The position numbers and the translations under genes are program-made. The notes below the pieces were generated by a model, which saw nothing but the letters and a program-made list of their open reading frames with translations, was not told where the DNA came from and searched no databases. Positions 17,415 through 25,636 of a stretch of DNA of 43,761 bases are shown here, in pieces. Positions within the stretch are counted from its first letter, which is position 1, and every line of letters starts with the position of its first letter. The DNA is from Verrucomicrobiota bacterium (GTDB lineage Bacteria; Verrucomicrobiota; Verrucomicrobiia; Opitutales; Opitutaceae), in assembly GCA_028293565.1 (NCBI GenBank), contig JAQGON010000101.1:1-43761 (forward strand), written 5' to 3'.

Positions 17415-19044
17415 CCTGGTTTCGGAGCGCCTCGAGCTCGGCCGCCCACGCCGCCGCCTGATCGACCTGTCCCGCCGCCGCTGCGGCGTCTCGCGCATCC
17501 GCCAGCCACAGCGCCCGCAATGCCGCCGGCAGCGCGGGGTCGCGCAGCAGGTGCCGCAGGAGTTTCGCCCCGTCGTCCGGCGCTCCGGCCTGGCGCAGAA
17601 GCCGCGCCGCTTCATGCGCCAGCGCCCATTCGTCCGGCGGGAAAGTTTCCAGCGCCGCGGCAAACCGGAGCGCCCGCGCCGCGGCCGGGAAATTTCCCGC
17701 CTGCACGCCCCGCCGCGCCAGCTCACACCCAACGGCGAGGGTCGGCCGCGCGGCCTGCGCCGCCTCCCCCAGCGCGAGCGCCTCGGCGGATCGCCGCAGG
17801 GAATCGAGACGGCGTATTTCCCGCAGGGTGACGTAGCCCGCCGCCCGGCGCGGAAGCGCCGCCCGGTTCCTGACCTGCTCCGGCAACGGCACCGCGAAGG
17901 GACGGTACAGCGGGTCCCCGATTGCGATCGCCTGCCAGCTCAGGGCCGGCAGGGAATAGCACGCCGCGTCCCCGAACCGGTCGCCGCGCGCCAGCGAATA
18001 CAGCAGCAGATCCGGACGATGGAGCAGCTGGAGGTAAGGCTCGAAGACATTGCCGACGGTCGCCGTCACGCCGCGCGCCACGAGCGGCCCGCTCCAGCCC
18101 GCTTCCGCCGACCGCAGCGTCGTCGCGGATTCGCTGTGGATGTGGATCGCAATGGCGCCCGGCGGAAATCGAAAACCCGGAAGGGCGAACGGTCCGTTCA
18201 GACGGCTCGCGTACCATCCGAAATAGAATGCCGGCGCGTCGGACCGCGCGGTGGAGGGCATCGTCGCGGGCGCTTCGTCGACGTCGACGTCGAAATCCAT
18301 TTCGCGCAGCTGCGCCGCCGTCGACCGGAGCCAGGTGTCGCCGTCGGGGTGAACTCCCCCCACGTCGACATAGGCCCGGCCGATGAGTCCGGTCTTTTCC
18401 GCCTCGACCGCGCGATCCACCAGCACGAAGGCGTCGTCCGCCGTCGGCCCGTCGAGCCGCGAAACCTTGATCACCCGCGAGAGATCCGCCGCCGAGGGGT
18501 GGTCGTTGCGAAAGAGCGGATTGGCGAGGAAGGCGTTGATCGGGCTTTCGTTCACCGCCAGCAGGCTCAGTTCCGAATCCACGGCCGCGGCATTGGTCCG
18601 AAAGATGGGATTGTCCGTGATCGGCGGCTTCGGACGGTAGAGCGACGGATCGTGGCTGATCCGCAGCGGCACGCCGCGGCAGACGACCAGATACGCGATG
18701 CGGTGCCCGTTGATCGCGGCCTTGGCGCGGCCGGCGTCGTCGGTCGTGGTCATCGGAATGGCGTCGATCCATTGGCCGCGAATGAGCGCGGTTTCGAGCG
18801 GACGCCAGATCGTCGAGACGAACTCGGCCCAGGAAAGCGTTTCGACCGCCGGCATCGCGAGGGAAATGACGTTGGTCACGGGCACGCCGCGCACCTCGGC
18901 GTAATGGCGCGCAATCCGGACGGAATCCGGGTCGGCGCTGTTGGCGAGAATCACGACGCGCGCCGCCAGCGGATCCGCCGCGTGCAATCGCGAGGCCAGC
19001 AGGACGACCGCCAGCATCGGGGAAAAATTTCGCCGCCTGCTCAA
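17404..19044 (-). CDS. TIGR03790 family protein (secreted, function unknown)
   Basis: A large protein of the TIGR03790 type, found in Verrucomicrobia, Planctomycetes and Acidobacteria, with no established function. Signs include VVILANSADPDSVRIARHYAEVRGVP near the mature N-terminus, AYLVVCRGVPLRIS, FYFGWYASRLNGPF, the run GAIAIHIHSESATTLR, and SWQAIAIGDPLYRPF. The C-terminal about 150 residues are alanine-rich and helical, TPR-like. Start: a TTG at 19044 yields MSRRRNFSPMLAVVLLASRLHAA, a proper signal peptide with a basic N-region, and is preferred to the internal ATG at 19017, which would lose the basic residues. The product is 546 residues, likely periplasmic or surface-exposed. It is convergent with clpP and overlaps that gene's terminator. 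Confidence 0.82.
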   Translation of the reverse strand: MSRRRNFSPMLAVVLLASRLHAADPLAARVVILANSADPDSVRIARHYAEVRGVPVTNVISLAMPAVETLSWAEFVSTIWRPLETALIRGQWIDAIPMTTTDDAGRAKAAINGHRIAYLVVCRGVPLRISHDPSLYRPKPPITDNPIFRTNAAAVDSELSLLAVNESPINAFLANPLFRNDHPSAADLSRVIKVSRLDGPTADDAFVLVDRAVEAEKTGLIGRAYVDVGGVHPDGDTWLRSTAAQLREMDFDVDVDEAPATMPSTARSDAPAFYFGWYASRLNGPFALPGFRFPPGAIAIHIHSESATTLRSAEAGWSGPLVARGVTATVGNVFEPYLQLLHRPDLLLYSLARGDRFGDAACYSLPALSWQAIAIGDPLYRPFAVPLPEQVRNRAALPRRAAGYVTLREIRRLDSLRRSAEALALGEAAQAARPTLAVGCELARRGVQAGNFPAAARALRFAAALETFPPDEWALAHEAARLLRQAGAPDDGAKLLRHLLRDPALPAALRALWLADARDAAAAAGQVDQAAAWAAELEALRNQEKN

Positions 19045-19099
19045 GTTTTTCCACTCTGCATGGCGAAGGGGCGATTTCGAGGCTGATTCAGGAGGATGC

Positions 19100-19412
19100 C
19101 GGGTTCGAAAGTAAAACGCGTTTTCAACGCGTTGGACGCTCCGTCGGCCCCTCGAGTCCCGCTCGCACCTCCAGCGCATAGAAACCCGTTCGACAACCTC
19201 AGGGTCTCCGACAACACGCTGCACCTCCCCTCCCGGTAGCAGCCGCCGTCAGGCGGCTGGGCTGATTGCGCTTATTCGGTCGAACGCAGCCGACAGCCGC
19301 CTGACGGCAGCTGCTACCGGGAGGTGGCGTGTTCCCCTCAACGCGCTGGGGCCGCAGGCTTGGGTTTGATCGTTGACGGAGCGGCCAGCGCGTTGGGGCA
19401 ACGCGCTCCACC
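19100..19412. repeat. CAACGCGCTCCACC-type palindromic repeats, interrupted by a REPIN
   Basis: The gap before crcB contains pieces of a repeat built from CCAGCGCGTTG...CAACGCGCTCCACC palindromes and CCGTTGACGGAGCGGCC-like words (19128-19190 and 19325-19412). A different palindromic element is inserted at 19236-19317. The same family makes an array at 27491-27772 and a single remnant at 38868-38932. The last unit ends about 60 bases before the crcB start. No fluoride riboswitch was recognised in this leader. Confidence 0.75.
19236..19317. repeat. REPIN of REP family 2 (GTAG + CAGCCGCC hairpin)
   Basis: Two REP-like units face each other. Each starts with GTAG followed by a hairpin: left CAGCCGCC-GTCA-GGCGGCTG, and on the other strand CAGCTGCC-GTCA-GGCGGCTG. 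The outer arms extend to CTCCCGGTAGCAGC (19230-19243) and its exact complement at 19310-19323. The GTAG head next to a short palindrome is the diagnostic layout of REP sequences moved by RAYT transposases. It splits a member of the surrounding repeat family, which gives a relative age. Confidence 0.85.
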
Positions 19413-19474
19413 TTGCCAAGCGCGCGTCGATCACTTTGGCTGCGCGCGGCGGCGGAATTCGCCCCGTCTTCGCA

Positions 19475-19867
19475 ATGCTCCTCTATCTGCTCATCGCTCT
19501 CGGCGGCGGACTCGGCAGCGTCACCCGGTTCTGGCTTTCGGAAATGATTTCCGCGCGAATGGACAGCCCCTTCCCGTGGGGGACGCTCGTCGTCAATCTC
19601 ACCGGCTGCTTTGCGATCGGCCTGCTCGCATTTTATTCCGGCCCGGGCGGACGCCATTTCACGAGCCAGGAAGGGCGCTTTCTCCTGCTCACCGGTTTCT
19701 GCGGCGGGTACACGACCTTCTCGGCCTTCAGCCTGCAAACCCTCACGCTGCTGCGCAGCGGAGACACCGGGCGCGCCGCGGCGTACGTCGTGGTTTCCGT
19801 CGCTCTGTGCCTGCTCGGAACCTGGCTCGGATACCGGCTGGGCTCCGGATGGATCGCCCAACGCTAA
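19475..19867 (+). CDS. crcB: Fluoride exporter CrcB/Fluc
   Basis: A small dimeric membrane channel that lets fluoride leave the cell. The 130-residue product has four hydrophobic segments, starting with LLYLLIALGGGLGSVTRFWL. The family motifs are NLTGCFAIGLL and GFCGGYTTFSAFSLQT, the latter containing the phenylalanine-lined pore helix break. The frame is open upstream, but the ATG at 19475 is the one that leaves a normal N-terminus; the upstream part lies in repeats. The EamA-type gene starts 14 bases after the stop. Confidence 0.93.
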   Translation: MLLYLLIALGGGLGSVTRFWLSEMISARMDSPFPWGTLVVNLTGCFAIGLLAFYSGPGGRHFTSQEGRFLLLTGFCGGYTTFSAFSLQTLTLLRSGDTGRAAAYVVVSVALCLLGTWLGYRLGSGWIAQR

Positions 19868-19881
19868 AGGATGCCCGCCGC

Positions 19882-20307
19882 ATGAACCACTCGTGGCTGA
19901 TCTGGGCGCTGCTTTCCGCGGTCTTCGCCGGCGCGACCGCGGTCCTCGCGAAATTCGGCGTCGCGGACGTGAACTCGAATGTGGCGACCGCGATCCGCAC
20001 GAGCGTGATCCTGATCTTCGCGTGGGCGATCGCCGCCGTGACGGCGCGGCCGCTGGCCTTGGGCGAGCTTTCCAGCCGCACCTGGCTTTTCCTGATGCTG
20101 TCCGGCCTCGCGACCGGCTTGTCGTGGCTCTGCTATTTTCGCGCGCTCCAGCTCGGGCCCGCCTCCCAGGTGGCGCCGATCGACAAGCTCAGCGTCGTCT
20201 TTGTCCTGCTCTTCGCCGCGCTTTTTTTGGGGGAACCGTTGACGATCAAGAGCGTCATCGGCGGCCTCCTCATCGTTTCAGGCGCGCTCGTCCTCGGACT
20301 GAAGTAG
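19882..20307 (+). CDS. Half-size EamA/DMT-family transporter
   Basis: A 141-residue membrane protein with about five hydrophobic segments, equivalent to a single EamA domain; full DMT exporters have two. Recognisable parts are WALLSAVFAGATAVLAKFG at the start, the middle GLSWLCYFRALQLGPASQVAPIDKLS, and the C-terminal ALFLGEPLTIKSVIGGLLIVSGALVL. Such stand-alone domains probably work as dimers. The substrate is unknown. AAAGGA stands about 10 bases before the ATG at 19882, one of the few Shine-Dalgarno-like leaders in the window. It is probably co-transcribed with crcB and is followed by a 104-bp REPIN. Confidence 0.87.
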   Translation: MNHSWLIWALLSAVFAGATAVLAKFGVADVNSNVATAIRTSVILIFAWAIAAVTARPLALGELSSRTWLFLMLSGLATGLSWLCYFRALQLGPASQVAPIDKLSVVFVLLFAALFLGEPLTIKSVIGGLLIVSGALVLGLK

Positions 20308-20370
20308 CGCCGCGCCCGGGCATTTTGGACAAGACAGCGCGGAGGATGGCCGCAGAAATGCTTGAAGCGG

Positions 20371-20474
20371 GTAGCACGGGTCTCCGACCCGTGAAGGTGG
20401 ACTCGAGCTAAACGGGTGTGCTCGACGTTCTCCGTTGGCAGAGTCCGCCCACACGGGTCGGAGACCCGTGCTAC
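20371..20474. repeat. 104-bp REPIN, copy A (GTAG + CACGGGTC hairpin)
   Basis: Both ends carry the same REP: GTAG followed by an 8-bp stem CACGGGTC/GACCCGTG around TCC, in opposite orientation, with about 58 bases between. The whole element is the reverse complement of 34375-34478 with a single difference in 104 positions. It sits between the EamA gene (+) and the S1/P1 nuclease gene (-), both of which end here. Confidence 0.95.
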
Positions 20475-20512
20475 TTCCGCTTCCTGGCGGATAGGTTCTT
20501 GTTTTAAATACC

Positions 20513-21568
20513 CTACTTCGAAACCGGCGCCGCCGCGGGAGTTTTCTCGAGCTGGCGCTTGATCAGGACCGAACGCAGGTAGGTGTCCGGCGGGGCGCTG
20601 CGCCAGGCCGTCAGCCACAGGCCGCCGAGAAGTTCGCCGCCTTTCGCGAGTTGCTGTTCGATCAGGGCGCGTCCTTCCGGCGCGACGGCGATGTCGCCGC
20701 GCCCGAGTTTGTGGTCGAGGTCGAGCTGGTAGAGCGGTTCGACGAGCTTGTTCTGCTCGACGATGAAATCGACCATCGCGACAAAAACCGGGTCCCGCCC
20801 GTCCGGGCGCGGCGCCAGCGAGAGCGGCTGGGCCGCCGTCATGCGCGGCGCGACATCCTCGATCCTGATCCCCGCCTTCGCGATCAGGCCGCTGTCGATC
20901 CACGTGTGAAATCCCTTTCCGGTGTAATAGCCGCGGGGATTCGGGCCCGTCCAGCCGTCGTGCTGGACCGTCGTGTGCAGCGGTTCGGTCATGTCGCCGA
21001 CATAGTGCCCCATCGTGCCCATCAGGTAGATCACGTCTTCCTCCGCGTTGGTGATCTCGGCGGGCGTGCCGAGCTCGCGGTAAACCTTCAGCGACGAAAA
21101 CGCGGTTTTGAGTTTCCCGAAACTCTCGGTGACCGTCCAGGGCAGGAATCCCGGCCAGCGACGAGTGCGGTCGGGATCCTTCGCCGGATCGATCGGCGGA
21201 AACTTGTCGGCGTGCGCGACGCGGGCCGCCGCAAACGCCGCGACAAATTCGTACCGGAACGACGGGAGCGTCGCGGGATCGAGGCCGGCGTCCGGCAGCT
21301 GCTCGATGTCGAGATAATGGTCGGGCCAGTTGTAGTGCTTCAGCGAAAGATCGGACGCGTGGCTCCAGCGGTCGGGCTCGCCGGCGAGGAACGCAATGCG
21401 CTCGACCGCCGCCGGCGCCCGCACGAAGTCCGGGAAATCCGGCGGAAGGCTCGAGAGCGCAAAGCGGTTGACGATGCGGTGCCCCGGCGCATCCCAGGCG
21501 AGGAGGGTTGCGGCCGAAAAAACCGGCGCGAGGACCGCGGCGAGAGAAAGAAGGCGGTGCGATTTCAT
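20513..21568 (-). CDS. S1/P1-type zinc-dependent nuclease (secreted)
   Basis: A secreted zinc enzyme of the S1/P1 nuclease and phospholipase C fold. The signal peptide ends ...TLLA, leaving Trp25 as residue 1 of the mature protein with His30 five residues later, matching Trp1 and His6 of P1 nuclease. The remaining zinc ligands can be followed: Asp66 in LAGEPDRWSH, a histidine in KHYNWPDHYLDIE, His188-Asp192-His198 in GHYVGDMTEPLH, and His221-Asp225 in FHTWIDSGL, with the exact family spacings. The length of 351 residues is somewhat above the fungal enzymes. Its start overlaps the amidase stop in an ATGA (21565-21568). Single-strand nucleic acids are the likely substrate; a phospholipid role is the alternative. 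Confidence 0.88.
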   Translation of the reverse strand: MKSHRLLSLAAVLAPVFSAATLLAWDAPGHRIVNRFALSSLPPDFPDFVRAPAAVERIAFLAGEPDRWSHASDLSLKHYNWPDHYLDIEQLPDAGLDPATLPSFRYEFVAAFAAARVAHADKFPPIDPAKDPDRTRRWPGFLPWTVTESFGKLKTAFSSLKVYRELGTPAEITNAEEDVIYLMGTMGHYVGDMTEPLHTTVQHDGWTGPNPRGYYTGKGFHTWIDSGLIAKAGIRIEDVAPRMTAAQPLSLAPRPDGRDPVFVAMVDFIVEQNKLVEPLYQLDLDHKLGRGDIAVAPEGRALIEQQLAKGGELLGGLWLTAWRSAPPDTYLRSVLIKRQLEKTPAAAPVSK

Positions 21569-22701
21569 GAAGGAGGAAGGGAAGAGACCGCGGACGCCCG
21601 CGCCGGTTTCACGTGCAGCGCCGCGATGGCGTCGGAATAGGCCTCGATACCGGCGGCCAGGGCCTCGGCAATCTGCTGCCGATACTGGGGCGTCGCGGCG
21701 CGCGTCGCCTCGGTTTCATTGGAAAGAAAAATGGATTCCACCAGGACCCCGGGGCAGTTCAGGCCGCGCAGGATCGCCGAGTGCATCGTCTTCTGCCCGC
21801 GGTCGAGGGTCTTGAGCGAGGCGATCACCTCGCGGTGCATCATCTGACCCAGAAGCGCGCTCCACGGATCGTAGCGGTTCACCGGAACCGGCTCGCGCTC
21901 GGTGTCGTCGGCCTCGAGTGGACTCCACGCGCGGTCGGAGCGCTGCGACTGCGGGGTGAACGTGTACGTCTCCGTGCCGCTCGTGCGGGTGTCGGGATAA
22001 AGCGAATTGAAGTGGATGCTGACAAAGAGATCGGCGCCGGCGCGGTTGGCGAGGTCGGACCTCCGGCGGAAATCGGTCGGCTTGTCCCGCGCCAGCGGAC
22101 GATCGTCGGTGCGCGTCAGCACCACCTTGTAGCCCCGCGCGACCAGGATTTTCTGCAGCCGCTCGGCGACGTCGAGCGTCAGGATCTTCTCCTTCAACCC
22201 GAGCCGCTTGTTTTCCATGCCGTTGTCGCTTCCGCCGTGACCGGGATCCAGCGCAATCACCCGCGGGCGCGGCGGGGGGGCTGGCACCGAACCGGGCCGG
22301 ACGCGGGCCAGGAGCGTGCGCTCGAAATCGACCTTGGTCACATAGAGCACTCCGTTTTTCAGCACGGCGGGGCGGCCGAGAAAGAGGCGCAGCCCGTCGA
22401 CGTTCGCCTCGCGGCTGTCGGCTTCGACGACGACCTTGTTTCGTCCGTCGGAAAGGGTCAGCCGGCGTTCCTTCTCCTGCCAGCTGGTCCTCATGCCCAT
22501 GAAGCCCGCGGCCTCGCGGAGGGAGACGTAATCACCGGCGACAAACCGCTGCGCCGCCAGCGGCGCGGCGAGACGGGACGGGCTCGGGGCCATCGGCGCC
22601 GGGCGGGACGGGAGGGCGCGCCCCAGGCCCGGTTCCGCACCCGCGGAAAGGGGCAGCACCAAGGCGGCGAGGAATGCGAGACGGATGGCCGCCGGCAGCA
22701 T
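21565..22701 (-). CDS. N-acetylmuramoyl-L-alanine amidase (Amidase_3)
   Basis: Cleaves the lactyl-amide bond between muramic acid and the stem peptide in the periplasm. A signal peptide (LAFLAALVLPLSAGA) is followed by a region at about residues 52-130, YVSLREAAGFMGMRTSWQ, like the copper-amine-oxidase N-terminal-type domain often attached to amidases. The catalytic domain has LDPGHGGSDNG (His155), KEK (Glu171), FVSIHFNS (third zinc ligand) and a late VESIFLSNETE with the catalytic glutamate. It starts 12 bases after infC and overlaps the nuclease gene by 4 bases, so the three are translated from one transcript. Confidence 0.93.
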   Translation of the reverse strand: MLPAAIRLAFLAALVLPLSAGAEPGLGRALPSRPAPMAPSPSRLAAPLAAQRFVAGDYVSLREAAGFMGMRTSWQEKERRLTLSDGRNKVVVEADSREANVDGLRLFLGRPAVLKNGVLYVTKVDFERTLLARVRPGSVPAPPPRPRVIALDPGHGGSDNGMENKRLGLKEKILTLDVAERLQKILVARGYKVVLTRTDDRPLARDKPTDFRRRSDLANRAGADLFVSIHFNSLYPDTRTSGTETYTFTPQSQRSDRAWSPLEADDTEREPVPVNRYDPWSALLGQMMHREVIASLKTLDRGQKTMHSAILRGLNCPGVLVESIFLSNETEATRAATPQYRQQIAEALAAGIEAYSDAIAALHVKPARASAVSSLPPS

Positions 22702-22713
22702 GGCGGCGCTGGC

Positions 22714-23379
22714 TCAGGCGCCGGTTTCGGCCGGCGGCTCGGCCGCGGCGGGTGTCTCGTCCGGCGCTTCCTCTTCCTCGACGTGAAACTTCGCCTTGCG
22801 CTTGTTGACCGGCAGCGGCGTGAGCATGACGTGGATGTTGCGCCCGATGAGCTTCGGGTCGGCATCCGGATGGCCCATGCCGGCGAGATCGGTGACGGCG
22901 CGCTTCATGACATCGAAGCCGATCTCGGTGTGCGCCATTTCGCGGCCGCGAAACTTCAGGCGGAGCTTCACCTTGTTGCCGTGCGCGAGGAACTCCTCGG
23001 CGTGGCGGAGCTTCGTGTAGAAATCGTTCTGCTCGATGCGCGCGCTGAACTCGATCTCCTTGATCTTGCTCGCGGTCGACTTCACGTGGGACGTCTTCTT
23101 CGACTCCTCGTAGACGTACTTGCCGAAGTCCATGATCCGGCACACGGGCGGCGTCGCGTTCGGCGCGACTTCGACGAGGTCCAGGCCGACCTCCAGCGCG
23201 AGATTGATGGCCTTGGCGGTGTCGATGACCCCGAGCTGCTTTCCCTCGGGCGAAATCAGGCGGACCTGCGGAACCTTGATTCGGTGGTTGCGGCGAATGG
23301 CCGCGAACGGGTCGACATTGCGTCGCTGATAAGAGCCGGTGCGGTTGCCGCCGCCGGCGGAAGGAAACGAAGTAGCCAT
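22714..23379 (-). CDS. infC: Translation initiation factor IF-3
   Basis: Binds the 30S subunit, blocks premature 50S joining and checks the start codon. The N-domain shows IRRNHRIKVPQVRLI and GKQLGVIDTAKAINLA; the linker is followed by the C-domain (PPVCRIMDFGKYVYE, KLRHAEEFLAHGNKVKLRLKFRGREM). The product is 221 residues, longer than E. coli IF-3 because of a 25-residue N-terminal extension and an acidic C-terminal tail VEEEEAPDETPAAAEPP. It starts with a normal ATG (complement 23377-23379), not the rare AUU-type start used for autoregulation in some bacteria. The usual rpmI-rplT partners do not follow. Confidence 0.95.
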   Translation of the reverse strand: MATSFPSAGGGNRTGSYQRRNVDPFAAIRRNHRIKVPQVRLISPEGKQLGVIDTAKAINLALEVGLDLVEVAPNATPPVCRIMDFGKYVYEESKKTSHVKSTASKIKEIEFSARIEQNDFYTKLRHAEEFLAHGNKVKLRLKFRGREMAHTEIGFDVMKRAVTDLAGMGHPDADPKLIGRNIHVMLTPLPVNKRKAKFHVEEEEAPDETPAAAEPPAETGA

Positions 23380-23480
23380 CAATTAGTTTGGATCAGGTGG
23401 ATTGGTCGGGCGGGTTTTCGCCGGGAAGACCGGCAATGACAACACCTATTTAACCCGTGAGTTTCCGGCCGGCCGGCACC

Positions 23481-23903
23481 TTACACACTGAAGCTTTCGC
23501 CGCAAGAACAGCTGGCCTTGGCGTTCGGGTTGCTGAACTTGAAGCCGCCGGCCACCATCGCATTCGAATAATCAAGGTGCGTCCCCTTCAGATAAAGCGC
23601 GCTCTTGCTGTCCACCAGGACGGGCACCCCGGCGGTCCGCACCACGATGTCCCCGCGTTTGGGCGCGGGCGCGAATTTCAGCTTGTAGCTCAGCCCGTTG
23701 CACCCGCCGCCCGAGATCGCCACGCGCAGGAAATCGCCCTGCCCTTCCCGCGCGAGCAGCGCCGCGATCTTCGCGCCGGCGGCCGGGCTCAGCTGGACCA
23801 GGTTCTCGTTCCCCTCGCGGACGCCTTCCGGCAACGCCGCGGCGCCGCCGACGGCGTTGGCTGTCGTCACGGGCGCTGAGGCGGTGGGAATGGATTCGGA
23901 CAT
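23481..23903 (-). CDS. A-type Fe-S cluster carrier (IscA/SufA/ErpA family)
   Basis: Carries Fe-S clusters from the assembly scaffold to target proteins. Three invariant cysteines are present: Cys68 in GGGCNG and Cys132/Cys134 in the C-terminal CSCGESFSV. The core about 110 residues match the HesB domain (VQLSPAAGAKIAALL..., FKFSNPNAKASCSCG). A non-conserved, alanine-rich extension of about 30 residues precedes it. The ATG with complement at 23901-23903 gives 140 residues. It stands apart from the suf operon, 45 bases downstream of pdxA. Confidence 0.92.
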   Translation of the reverse strand: MSESIPTASAPVTTANAVGGAAALPEGVREGNENLVQLSPAAGAKIAALLAREGQGDFLRVAISGGGCNGLSYKLKFAPAPKRGDIVVRTAGVPVLVDSKSALYLKGTHLDYSNAMVAGGFKFSNPNAKASCSCGESFSV

Positions 23904-23948
23904 GGACGCGCCGCACTGTTGGCAAGGGGCCGGGATTCGCAAGCCCCG

Positions 23949-24881
23949 CTACTTTTTCAAATCCCTCGCCCGCCACGCCAGCAGCCGGCGCGCGACCGTC
24001 ACCGCATTCGCGAAGCTCGTGCCGCGCGCGATGCCCCGGCCGGCGATGCCGAAGGCCGTGCCGTGATCGGGACTCGTGCGGATGTGCGGCAGGCCGAGCG
24101 TGACGTTCACGGCCTCGTCAAAATCCACCACCTTCAACGGCCCGAGACCCTGGTCGTGGTACAGCGCCACGACCACGTCGAATTCACCGGCTAGGGCGCG
24201 CGCGAAAAGCGTGTCCGCCGGCTCGCACCGCGACAGCCCGGGAAATTCCGCCCGGAACTTGTCCAGGGTCGGATCGAGGAAATCCCGCTCCTCCGCTCCC
24301 AGCAATCCGCCTTCGCCGGCGTGGGGGTTGAGCCCGCAGACCCCGATGCGAGGCTGCGCCACGCCCTCGGACCGCGCCAGCGCATCCGCGGCCGCCACCG
24401 TCCGCCGCAACAGGTGCGGCCCGAGCAGCCGCGACACCTGGTCGAGCGAAACGTGCCACGTCGCGAGGACCACCCGCAGGCGTCCCCCGCAAAATCCCAT
24501 GACGGGTTCGCCGCCCCAGCGCGCGGCAAAGAACTCGGTCTGGCCGGGAAAACCGTAGCCGATCCGCGCCAGCCGCTCCTTGCTCACCGGCCCGGTCACC
24601 ACCGCGGAAAATTCGCCGCCCTGGCAGCCCGCGGCGGCGCGTTCCATCGCCGCCCACGCCACGAGCGCCCCGTCCGGCCCCGGCTGTCCCGGCACCGCGG
24701 CGAAATCATCGAGGCCCACCGCGATCTTCCGCGCCGGGGTCCGCAGGCCGTCCAGCCAGCGCGCCGGCCCGATCACCGCGACGCCGGCCGCCTCCGCCAC
24801 GCGGGAGTCGAGCCAGGCCGCGATGATCTCCGGCCCCACGCCCGCGGGGTCGCCGCAGGTGATGGCGATCTCAGCCGGCAT
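23949..24881 (-). CDS. pdxA: 4-hydroxythreonine-4-phosphate dehydrogenase
   Basis: Oxidises 4-phosphohydroxy-threonine in the DXP-dependent route to pyridoxal phosphate. CGDPAGVGPEI is at residues 9-19. The three metal-binding histidines are His143 (ATWHVSLDQV), His187 (NPHAGEGG) and His242 (YHDQGLGPLK), and the active-site segment SPDHGTAF lies near the end. The length of 310 residues is usual. The start overlaps the 3' end of lpxA by 11 bases and is preceded by GAAGGAC, so translation is probably coupled to lpxA. Confidence 0.95.
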   Translation of the reverse strand: MPAEIAITCGDPAGVGPEIIAAWLDSRVAEAAGVAVIGPARWLDGLRTPARKIAVGLDDFAAVPGQPGPDGALVAWAAMERAAAGCQGGEFSAVVTGPVSKERLARIGYGFPGQTEFFAARWGGEPVMGFCGGRLRVVLATWHVSLDQVSRLLGPHLLRRTVAAADALARSEGVAQPRIGVCGLNPHAGEGGLLGAEERDFLDPTLDKFRAEFPGLSRCEPADTLFARALAGEFDVVVALYHDQGLGPLKVVDFDEAVNVTLGLPHIRTSPDHGTAFGIAGRGIARGTSFANAVTVARRLLAWRARDLKK

Positions 24882-25632
24882 CGGCGTCCTTCGCCCCGGC
24901 GCGGCGCGCGCGCGCGAAGCTCCGCTTCCCCTCCGCGAAGAACTCAAGGAACCGCCGCGCCTCCGGCGCGGCGAACTTCCCGCCGGCCTGGGCCGCCGCC
25001 GCCACCGCGCGGATGTTTCCCGGAGTGAAAAAAACGTCGTGATACGCCTGCTTGAGCTCGGCCATCGTCTCGCGGCTGAAACCGCGCCGCTTGAGCCCCA
25101 CCAGGTTGAGCCCGATCACGTCGTCGCGCTCCGCCACCATCACGAAGTGCGGCACGTCGCGCGTGATCGACGCATGCCCGGCCACCATGACGCCTTCGCC
25201 GATCCGGCAGAACTGGTGCACCGCCGCGCCCCCGCCGAAAAACGTGTGATCGCCCACCGCCACGTGCCCGGCCAGCAGTGTGGCATTGGCGAGCACGACC
25301 TGGTTCCCGACGGAGCAATCGTGCCCCACGTGCGTCGCGGCCATCAGGAAACACTGCTCCCCCACGGCGGTGAAACCGCCGGCGCGGATCGAGCGGCTGA
25401 TGGTGACGTGTTCCCGGACCACCGTGTCCGCGCCAATCCGCACGCCCGTCTCCAGCGCGCGGTCGAACTTGAGATACTGCGGATCGCCGCCGATCACGGC
25501 ATAGGGATGGACGACGACACGGTCGCCGAGGATGCAGTGCCGGGTGACGATCGCGCCGGCCATGATCTCGCAGTCGGCGCCGAGCTGCGCGCCGGATTCG
25601 ACGATCGCGGCGGGATGAATGCGGGCGGCCAT
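24871..25632 (-). CDS. lpxA: UDP-N-acetylglucosamine O-acyltransferase
   Basis: First step of lipid A synthesis: transfer of a 3-hydroxyacyl chain from ACP to UDP-GlcNAc. The first about 190 residues are left-handed beta-helix hexapeptide repeats (IHPAAIVESGAQLGADCEI..., VTISRSIRAGGFTAVGEQC). The catalytic histidine is His104 in THVGHDC. A C-terminal helical domain completes the 253 residues. The gene shows the outer membrane contains lipid A. lpxD, fabZ and lpxB are not adjacent; instead it lies between an unknown gene (4 bases upstream) and pdxA. Confidence 0.94.
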   Translation of the reverse strand: MAARIHPAAIVESGAQLGADCEIMAGAIVTRHCILGDRVVVHPYAVIGGDPQYLKFDRALETGVRIGADTVVREHVTISRSIRAGGFTAVGEQCFLMAATHVGHDCSVGNQVVLANATLLAGHVAVGDHTFFGGGAAVHQFCRIGEGVMVAGHASITRDVPHFVMVAERDDVIGLNLVGLKRRGFSRETMAELKQAYHDVFFTPGNIRAVAAAAQAGGKFAAPEARRFLEFFAEGKRSFARARRAGAKDADAG

Positions 25633-25636
25633 CGGC

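Noticed and set aside
19045-19474. Fluoride riboswitch in front of crcB
   Set aside because: The leader is made of repeats and a REPIN; I could not find the conserved pseudoknot segments of the crcB RNA motif. A covariance search would be decisive.
23377-23400. Non-canonical AUU-type start codon of infC for autoregulation
   Set aside because: An ATG in the right place gives the expected IF-3 N-terminus; the adjacent TTG and ATT are not needed.
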